Assembly (NCBI RefSeq): GCF_009709555.1
Contig: NZ_WJBG01000161.1
Location: 124,001 to 188,000, forward strand
Source of the DNA: Streptomyces blattellae
GTDB lineage: Bacteria > Actinomycetota > Actinomycetes > Streptomycetales > Streptomycetaceae
Direction of reading: 5' to 3'
DNA length: 64,000 bases
A program made the translations under genes and the position numbers. The notes under the pieces were generated by a model. That model was not told the DNA's origin. It worked only from the letters and a program-made list of their open reading frames with translations, and made no database searches. Shown here piece after piece: positions 59,024 to 64,000 of the stretch (positions are counted from its first letter, which is position 1; each line of letters begins with the position of its first letter).

Positions 59024-59123
59024 GAGGATCAGCCGAAGAACACGACAATCAGCCGAAGAACACGAGGATCAGCCGAAGAACACGACAATCAGCCGAAGAA
59101 CACGAGGATCAGCCGAAGAACAC
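59024..59123 (-). repeat. Five 20-bp repeats duplicating the phosphofructokinase gene end
   Basis: Read on the minus strand, GTGTTCTTCGGCTGA plus five bases (TCCTC or TTGTC, alternating) occurs five times. The first unit is the actual end of the pfk gene (Val-Phe-Phe-Gly-stop); the others repeat it downstream. The array fills the gap to the convergent universal stress gene. Confidence 0.9.
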
Positions 59124-60134
59124 CTCGAACTCGTCGTACAGCGATGGATCCACCAACTTGGTCCTCCCCCTGGTACCGGCAAGGGGAACACGGACGATCT
59201 GGGTGCCGTGCAGAGCCATCATCGTGCCGAAGTCGCCGTCCTTGACCGCGTCGACGGCGTGCAGCCCGAAGCGTGTGGCCAGCCACCGGTCGAAGGCGCT
59301 CGGCGTGCCCCCGCGCTGGATGTGACCGAGGACCGTGGTGCGGGCATCCGTGCCGGTGCGTTCCTCGATCTCCTGGGCGAGCCACTCGCCGATGCCGGAC
59401 AGTCGCACGTGGCCGTACTCGTCCAGCGACTGGTCCTTGAGGACCATCTGCCCCTCCTTGGGGGTGGCTCCCTCGGCCGCCACGACGATCGGCGCATAGT
59501 TGATCTTGAAGCGGTTCTTCACCCATGTGCAGACCTGGTCGATGTCGAACGGCCGTTCAGGGACGAGGATCACGTTGGCGCCGCCCGCCACGCCGGCGTG
59601 CAGGGCGATCCACCCGGAGTGCCGCCCCATCACCTCCACCACCAGGGTGCGCATATGTGACTCGGCGGTGGTGTGGAGACGGTCGATGGCCTCCGTCGCG
59701 ATGCCGACGGCCGTGTCGAAGCCGAAGGTGTAGTCGGTGCCGGGCACGTCGTTGTCGATGGTCTTCGGTACGCCGACCAGATGGACCCCCTGACGGCTCA
59801 GCTCGGTCGCTGCCCCGAGGGTGTCCTCGCCGCCGATCACGACGAGTGCGTCGACCTGGTGCGTGGCAAGGGTGTCCTGAATGCGCCGCAGGCCGTCCTC
59901 GTGCTTGAACGGATTGGTCCGGGAGGAACCGAGGATGGTTCCTCCGCGCGGGAGGATCCCCCGCACGCTGGAGATGTCCAGGGGCGCGACATCGCCCTGG
60001 AGCGCACCGCGCCAGCCGTCCCGCAGGCCGACGAAATCGAAGCCGTACGTCTGGACGCCCTTGCGGACGACGCTGCGGATCACGGCGTTGAGCCCGGGAC
60101 AGTCGCCGCCGCCGGTCAGCACTCCGACCTTCAT
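59109..60134 (-). CDS. 6-phosphofructokinase, residues suggest pyrophosphate-dependent
   Basis: A 341-residue group III PFK, phosphorylating fructose 6-phosphate. The nucleotide loop is LTGGGDCPGLNAVIR, the catalytic region PKTIDNDVPGTDYTFGFDTA and the sugar site MGRHSGWIALHAG. At the two positions that mark the phosphoryl donor, it has Asp104 (GGEDT) and Lys124 (PKTIDND). Asp plus Lys is the pattern of pyrophosphate-dependent enzymes; ATP-dependent ones have Gly at 104. I infer PPi use, or a reversible enzyme. ATG at 60134 follows GAGAGGAGGAGCC. The gene end is duplicated in tandem. Next to a universal stress gene it may serve energy-limited conditions. Confidence 0.9.
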   Translation of the reverse strand: MKVGVLTGGGDCPGLNAVIRSVVRKGVQTYGFDFVGLRDGWRGALQGDVAPLDISSVRGILPRGGTILGSSRTNPFKHEDGLRRIQDTLATHQVDALVVIGGEDTLGAATELSRQGVHLVGVPKTIDNDVPGTDYTFGFDTAVGIATEAIDRLHTTAESHMRTLVVEVMGRHSGWIALHAGVAGGANVILVPERPFDIDQVCTWVKNRFKINYAPIVVAAEGATPKEGQMVLKDQSLDEYGHVRLSGIGEWLAQEIEERTGTDARTTVLGHIQRGGTPSAFDRWLATRFGLHAVDAVKDGDFGTMMALHGTQIVRVPLAGTRGRTKLVDPSLYDEFEVFFG

Positions 60135-60404
60135 GGCTCCTCCTCTCCTGCACGGTGTGACGTCAGCGGACGTCTCGTCCGGCGGCAGTCAGCCTTGGAG
60201 TGTCTTGAGGATGGTGACGGTGCGGCGCCTGGTGCGCCGCGGAACTCCTTCGCGGTCGCGTTCCCCGAGCCTTCTTCACGGGTGTGACATCGGGGAGCCG
60301 GGTGGCTCTCTTTCCAGCATGAGCGACACAGGCCGCGTCGGCGACCCGCCTGGGGCAGTGGCCGGCACGGGGGTACCGGATGCCTTCGATCACTTGAGGT
60401 GGCA

Positions 60405-60605
60405 TCAGCGCTTCTCGTCGGCCGCCGTGAGCGTGGCGCGGGCGGCGCCGAGGCGGCGGGCGACGACGTCGCAGGGCAGTAGCGGTACGCCGACTCCGTA
60501 TGCCGCCGCGAAGTGCGCACCGACGCCCGTACGTCCGAGGACGCAGCGCGCCCGCGCCCGCGCACGCGGCGCGCGGGGCATCGGTCTGTGCCGCACGCGG
60601 CACAT
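60405..60605 (-). CDS. Small uncertain ORF downstream of the KAS II gene
   Basis: A 66-residue frame beginning with ATG at 60605, preceded by CGGGGG five bases upstream, 13 bases after the ketosynthase stop. The first 25 residues are Arg/Ala-rich; the end reads HFAAAYGVGVPLLPCDVVARRLG and looks ordered. I do not recognise a family. The rest of the 60135-60618 gap holds no credible gene, only short GC-rich stems. Confidence 0.3.
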   Translation of the reverse strand: MCRVRHRPMPRAPRARARARCVLGRTGVGAHFAAAYGVGVPLLPCDVVARRLGAARATLTAADEKR

Positions 60606-60618
60606 GTTCGCCCCCGGA

Positions 60619-61833
60619 TCAGGCGGCCGTGAAGGCGAGCACGGTGTTGTGTCCGCCGAAGCCGAGGGAGTGGCTGAGGGCGAGGTGGACGGGGTGACGG
60701 CGGCTTGTCCCGCTGACGATGTCGATGCCGGAGGTGGTGTCGTCCGGTGTCGTGAAATTGGCGGTGGGCGGAGCCGTTCCATGGGTGATGCCGGTGACCG
60801 TGAGGGCCGCCTCGATGGCCCCGGCGGCGCCCATGGTGTGTCCGAGGACCCCTTTGGCCGAGGTGACCGTGGGGTGCCGGTGCGGGTAGAGGTCGCGGAT
60901 CACGGTGGCTTCCACGGTGTCGTTGAGCGGGGTGCTGGTGCCGTGGGCGTTGATGTGGTCGACATCGCCGGCGGCGGCTCCCGCCATGGCCAGAGCGGTC
61001 CGGGTCGCGGCCCGCAGCCCGGCCCCCTCGGGGTGCGGCGCCGTGGGGTGGTGTGCGTCGCTCGTGCTGCCGTGCCCTGCCAGGAGGGCGAGCGGCCGGG
61101 CGGCGCGGGCGTCGGCGTGCCGTCTGCGTTCCAGTACGAGCATGCCGGACCCCTCGCCGAGGACGAAGCCGTCGCGGTCCTTGTCGAACGGGCGTGAGGC
61201 CCGGCCGGGGTCGTGTCCGCGCCGGGACAGGGCGCCCATCTTGGCGAACGCGGTGGCGCACAGGGGTGTGACCATGGCGTCGGTGCCACCCGTGACGGCG
61301 ATGTCGCAGGCCCCTGCCCGCAGCAGCAGGCAGGCCGTGATGAGGGCCGTGGCTCCTGAGGCGCAGGCGGTGGAGGTCTGCAAGGAGGGGCCGGTGACGC
61401 CGAGTTCGAGGGCGAGGTGGCCGGCGGCCATGTTGGGCAGGAAGGCGGGCAGCGTCATGGGGGAGAGCGCCCCGGGACCGGTGGTGAGCAGCTTGTGGTG
61501 CTGGGTTTCGAGGGTGTCGATGCCGCCGGCCGCGGTGCCGACCACCACCGCCACTCGGGCGGGGTCCCAGTCGGCCGGATCCAGCCGGGCGGAGGCGAGA
61601 GCTTCTCTGGCGGCGGTCAGCAGGAAGCGTGTGCTGCGGTCGAAGCGCCACAGGCGGCCCCGCCCGGGTTCCGAAGGCGGTACCCGGCAGGCCAGGTTCA
61701 CGGGTGCGCCGGTCAGGGCAGGGTCGGTGCGCGCGGTCGGCCGTCCCGCGCGGACTGCTTCCCAGGTGGCCGCGGTGCCGATACCGCCCGCCGTCACCAG
61801 GCCGATGCCGGTGACGGCGATCTCGTCGTTCAC
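60619..61833 (-). CDS. 3-oxoacyl-ACP synthase II (KAS II/FabF-like)
   Basis: A 404-residue elongating ketosynthase. The nucleophile Cys is in TACASGATALITA, and the two histidines are in INAHGTSTPLND and KGVLGHTMGAAGA. The Lys follows in SAKG and the C-terminus is HSLGFGGHNTVLAF. GTG at 61833 overlaps the ACP stop as GTGA, so expression is coupled to the carrier protein. It belongs to a small dedicated operon of SDR, KAS III and ACP rather than the housekeeping fatty acid cluster. Confidence 0.93.
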   Translation of the reverse strand: MNDEIAVTGIGLVTAGGIGTAATWEAVRAGRPTARTDPALTGAPVNLACRVPPSEPGRGRLWRFDRSTRFLLTAAREALASARLDPADWDPARVAVVVGTAAGGIDTLETQHHKLLTTGPGALSPMTLPAFLPNMAAGHLALELGVTGPSLQTSTACASGATALITACLLLRAGACDIAVTGGTDAMVTPLCATAFAKMGALSRRGHDPGRASRPFDKDRDGFVLGEGSGMLVLERRRHADARAARPLALLAGHGSTSDAHHPTAPHPEGAGLRAATRTALAMAGAAAGDVDHINAHGTSTPLNDTVEATVIRDLYPHRHPTVTSAKGVLGHTMGAAGAIEAALTVTGITHGTAPPTANFTTPDDTTSGIDIVSGTSRRHPVHLALSHSLGFGGHNTVLAFTAA

Positions 61834-62096
61834 GGTGTCGTCGTCTCGCGGCTCCGGCCGGCTTCGTCGAGGAGCCCGGCCACCGAGCGGGCCACTTCGC
61901 CGACGGTGAGGCCGGCGGTGGCGGTGGAGTCGTCGAGCGGGATCTTCCACTCCTCCTGGAGGGTGACGAAGAGTTCCACCACGGCGAGGGAGTCCAGGTC
62001 CAGGTCGCCGAGGGTGGTGTCGGGGCCGATGCGGTCGGGGGCGACCTCGAACTTGTCGCCGAGGAGGGTCACGAGGTGGTCGTAGACGTGGTCCAC
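61830..62096 (-). CDS. Acyl carrier protein
   Basis: An 88-residue ACP. The phosphopantetheine attachment Ser is in GDLDLDSLAVVELFVTL, within the standard DSL motif. The protein is acidic and ends with a Glu/Thr tail. GTG at 62096 follows AAGGAG. Its start lies 28 bases inside the KAS III gene and its stop overlaps the KAS II start. It carries the growing chain between the two synthases of this operon. Confidence 0.93.
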   Translation of the reverse strand: MDHVYDHLVTLLGDKFEVAPDRIGPDTTLGDLDLDSLAVVELFVTLQEEWKIPLDDSTATAGLTVGEVARSVAGLLDEAGRSRETTTP

Positions 62097-63178
62097 GAGT
62101 GGCTCCTTGAGAGGTCGGAGGTGTGCAGGGCGGTGGTGTCCGGGGCGGTGGGCGGTGCCGTGGTCCTGGGTGCGCAGGATGGCCAGGTGAGCGCGATGGA
62201 CGCCCAGGTGAGTCCGCCGCCGAAGGCGGTGAGCAAGGAGCGTTCGCCCGGTGTGACCGCCTGGTGCACGGTGGGGTCGGCCAGGACGAGGGGGATGGAA
62301 GCGGCGGCGGTGTTTCCGACGTCGTGGATGTTGCCGTACTGCTGCGCCGGCGCGATACCGAGACGGTCGCCGACGGAGTCCAGAATGCGCTGGTTGGCCT
62401 GGTGGCCGATGAAGGCCCGTACCGTCCGCGGTGCCCAGCCAGCCTGATCCAGTGCGATGGTGGCGGACCGGGTCATGCGGCGGACGGCATGGGCGTAGAC
62501 GGCGCGGCCCTGCATGTGGAAGTAGTGCGCGTCCGCAGTCGGCGAGGGCCGGTGGCGGGGGTGGCGGGAACCGCCGCCGGGGATCGTGATGAGGTCGCTG
62601 CCGCTGCCGTCGGCACCGAGGTCGCTGGAGACGACGGCTCCCGGCTGGTCACGGGTGCCTGGGCGCAGCAGGACGGCTCCGGCTCCGTCGCCGAAGATGG
62701 GGGCAGCCGTCCGGTCCGAGGGGTTGACGATGGTGGTGTAGGTGTCGGCCCCGATCACCAGGGGTGTTGTGCAGGCGCCGCCGCGCACCAGGGCGGTGGC
62801 GGTGGCCAGCGCGTAGAGGAACCCCGAGCACACGGCGGAGACGTCGAAGGCGGGGACGGTTCCGAGGCCGAGGCGGTGGGCGACGGCGGGGGCGGTGGCC
62901 GGGCAGGGATGGTCGGGCGTGCCGGTGGCCAGCAGCACCATGTCGGGCTGTGGACCGCCCGCGGATTCCAGAGCCGCCCGGCCGGCGCCGACCGCCAGGT
63001 CACCGGTGCTGGTGCCGGGATCGGCGTGGCGGCGCCGCGCGATGCCGGTGCGGTCGCGGATCCAGGCGTCGTCCGTGCGCAGGGCACCGCGTGCGATGAC
63101 CGCGTCGTTGTCGACGACGCGGGGCGGAAGGCAGGCGCCGATACCCGTGATGACCGCGGTGGGCTCACCGGGGCTCAT
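62069..63178 (-). CDS. 3-oxoacyl-ACP synthase III (KAS III/FabH-like)
   Basis: A 369-residue priming ketosynthase. Cys is in SAVCSGFLYALATA, His in FIGHQANQRILDSV, and Asn in DVGNTAAASIP. TGIGACLPPRVVDNDAVIARG is a typical start. ATG at 63178 follows AAGGGAACG. After the normal family end (GGGLTWASIALTWP) about 36 extra residues, rich in Ser/Thr/Pro, continue into the start of the ACP gene; this tail is unusual. Primes a chain on the adjacent ACP with an acyl-CoA starter. Confidence 0.92.
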   Translation of the reverse strand: MSPGEPTAVITGIGACLPPRVVDNDAVIARGALRTDDAWIRDRTGIARRRHADPGTSTGDLAVGAGRAALESAGGPQPDMVLLATGTPDHPCPATAPAVAHRLGLGTVPAFDVSAVCSGFLYALATATALVRGGACTTPLVIGADTYTTIVNPSDRTAAPIFGDGAGAVLLRPGTRDQPGAVVSSDLGADGSGSDLITIPGGGSRHPRHRPSPTADAHYFHMQGRAVYAHAVRRMTRSATIALDQAGWAPRTVRAFIGHQANQRILDSVGDRLGIAPAQQYGNIHDVGNTAAASIPLVLADPTVHQAVTPGERSLLTAFGGGLTWASIALTWPSCAPRTTAPPTAPDTTALHTSDLSRSHSWTTSTTTS

Positions 63179-63210
63179 GACGTTCCCTTTCGTAGGAGCG
63201 GGCCGGTGGG

Positions 63211-64000
63211 TCACACGGCGGCGAAGGGTGAGGGGGGCTTGGGGTGACCGGCCAGGCCACCGTCCGGTACCGCGAGCCCGCCGTCGACGACCAGGGCGTG
63301 CCCGGTCACGAACGACGAGGCCGGGGAGGCGAGGAAGAGCGCGGCGCCGACCACCTCGTCGGCGGTGGCCCAACGGCCCAGCGGGACATGGCTGGTGAGC
63401 CAGTCCGAAAGAGGCCCGGTCTCGCTGGCGAAGGCCGTCATGTCCGTACGGGTCCAGCCGGGGCACAGGGCGTTGACCCGGATTCCCTGGCGGGCCCAGC
63501 CGACGGCGAGGCTGCGGGTGAGGGAGAGCTGGGCGGCCTTGGTGGCGGCGTATGCCTCCATCATGGGGGTGCCGACGAGTCCGGCGACGGAGGACATCAG
63601 GACCAGGCTGGCGCGCTCCGACTCGGCCAGGTGCGGGTGGGCGGCCCGGCACAGTGCGGCCGTGGCGTTGAGGTTGACGGCGATGACCGCGTCCCAGTGC
63701 CGCTGGTCGGCGTGTTGCAGCGGTGCCAGCAGTGGGGTGCCGTCCGCCGCCGTGGGCAGGGTGCCCGCGTTGTGCACGATGACGTCGAGGCCGCCCAGCG
63801 CGGAGGCGGCCCGGCCGACCAGGCCGGCGGCGGTACCCGGCGCGGCGAGGTCTCCGTCGAGGGCCACGGCCTTGCGGCCCCGGTCGTCCACCGCCCGTAC
63901 GGTGCTGTCGAGCGCGGGCAGGGTGCGTGCGGTGACGGCCAGGTCGCAGCCCGCGTCGGCGAGGCCCTCGGCGACGGCCTTGCCGATGCCCCGGGAGGCA
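63211..64000 (-). CDS. SDR-family oxidoreductase (FabG-like), 5' end outside window
   Basis: The frame is open to the right edge. It reads SRGIGKAVAEGLADAG (the end of the TGxxxGIG motif), then VIVHNAGTLP (NAG), a Ser in VLMSSVAG, and YAATKAAQ (YxxxK), so the catalytic tetrad is complete. Only the first 10-20 residues are missing. It would reduce the 3-keto group of an acyl chain on the ACP. It precedes the KAS III gene by 32 bases in the same operon. Confidence 0.9.
   Translation of the reverse strand, partial: ASRGIGKAVAEGLADAGCDLAVTARTLPALDSTVRAVDDRGRKAVALDGDLAAPGTAAGLVGRAASALGGLDVIVHNAGTLPTAADGTPLLAPLQHADQRHWDAVIAVNLNATAALCRAAHPHLAESERASLVLMSSVAGLVGTPMMEAYAATKAAQLSLTRSLAVGWARQGIRVNALCPGWTRTDMTAFASETGPLSDWLTSHVPLGRWATADEVVGAALFLASPASSFVTGHALVVDGGLAVPDGGLAGHPKPPSPFAAV

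Noticed and set aside
60163..60603. 146-codon frame in the gap after the ketosynthase
   Set aside because: Highly Arg/Pro-rich shadow-like composition with no domain or ribosome site; only the shorter frame at 60405-60605 was kept, at low confidence.

Overview
The window reads as Streptomyces (or a very close relative) chromosome. Base composition is very high in G+C with a strong third-position GC bias, GTG and TTG starts are common, secreted proteins carry Tat and Sec signals, and many operons are joined by 4-base start/stop overlaps. The gene content (secreted cellulases, sialidase, OFA transporters, many sugar isomerases) fits a soil saprophyte. No replication origin, rRNA, CRISPR array or intact prophage was seen.

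Layout. 1-3.9 kb: the end of a GH5 cellulase and a complete CBM2-GH6 cellobiohydrolase, then a methyltransferase and a scrap of a short-chain dehydrogenase. 3.9-12.9 kb: aldo/keto reductase, long-chain acyl-CoA ligase, a divergent LysR/bile-acid-symporter-family pair, a sialidase operon and a MarR regulator with two candidate operators. 13.2-14.7 kb: fdhD and the 3' remnant of a formate dehydrogenase iron-sulfur subunit. 14.7-21.0 kb: an accessory island. It breaks into the formate dehydrogenase gene on one side and abuts a transposase scar on the other. It holds a radical SAM/SPASM enzyme translationally coupled to a 46-residue peptide (a probable RiPP pair), two phosphotransferase-type genes (one broken), an anti-sigma-type ATPase, a small CxxC protein, an HTH/TPR regulator and an acetyltransferase. 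21.2-24.6 kb: an OFA (oxalate/formate) transporter with its 44-residue small partner, a KAS III enzyme and a GntR/FCD regulator.

24.7-45.3 kb is almost entirely on the plus strand. It starts with a ROK regulator, a ribose-type ABC importer, an oxidoreductase and a TIM-barrel isomerase. A secreted sorbosone-dehydrogenase-like protein and a ThuA/DUF1080 protein follow. Then comes a tightly overlapped ebo operon (inositol-phosphate synthase, UbiA, TIM barrel, EboA, TatD-like hydrolase, EboE, phosphodiesterase), and finally a Tat-exported isomerase.

45.4-55.8 kb is an oxalate module: two tandem OFA transporters, an ADP-forming acyl-CoA synthetase, formyl-CoA transferase and an oxalyl-CoA-decarboxylase-like TPP enzyme on the minus strand, with a second sucCD pair divergent from them. 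Matching 15-base operator-like sites precede the OFA gene at 21.2 kb, the GntR gene at 23.9 kb and the decarboxylase at 53.5 kb. I therefore infer one GntR-controlled oxalate regulon spread over more than 30 kb. 56-60.1 kb: an odd aldehyde dehydrogenase, tRNA-Leu(GAG), a universal stress protein and a phosphofructokinase with pyrophosphate-type residues. 60.6-64 kb: an operon of SDR, KAS III, ACP and KAS II, cut by the window end.

A recurring oddity is short tandem repeats at gene junctions, all different in sequence. Several begin at or contain the upstream stop codon. Two families of dispersed palindromic intergenic repeats also occur twice each.
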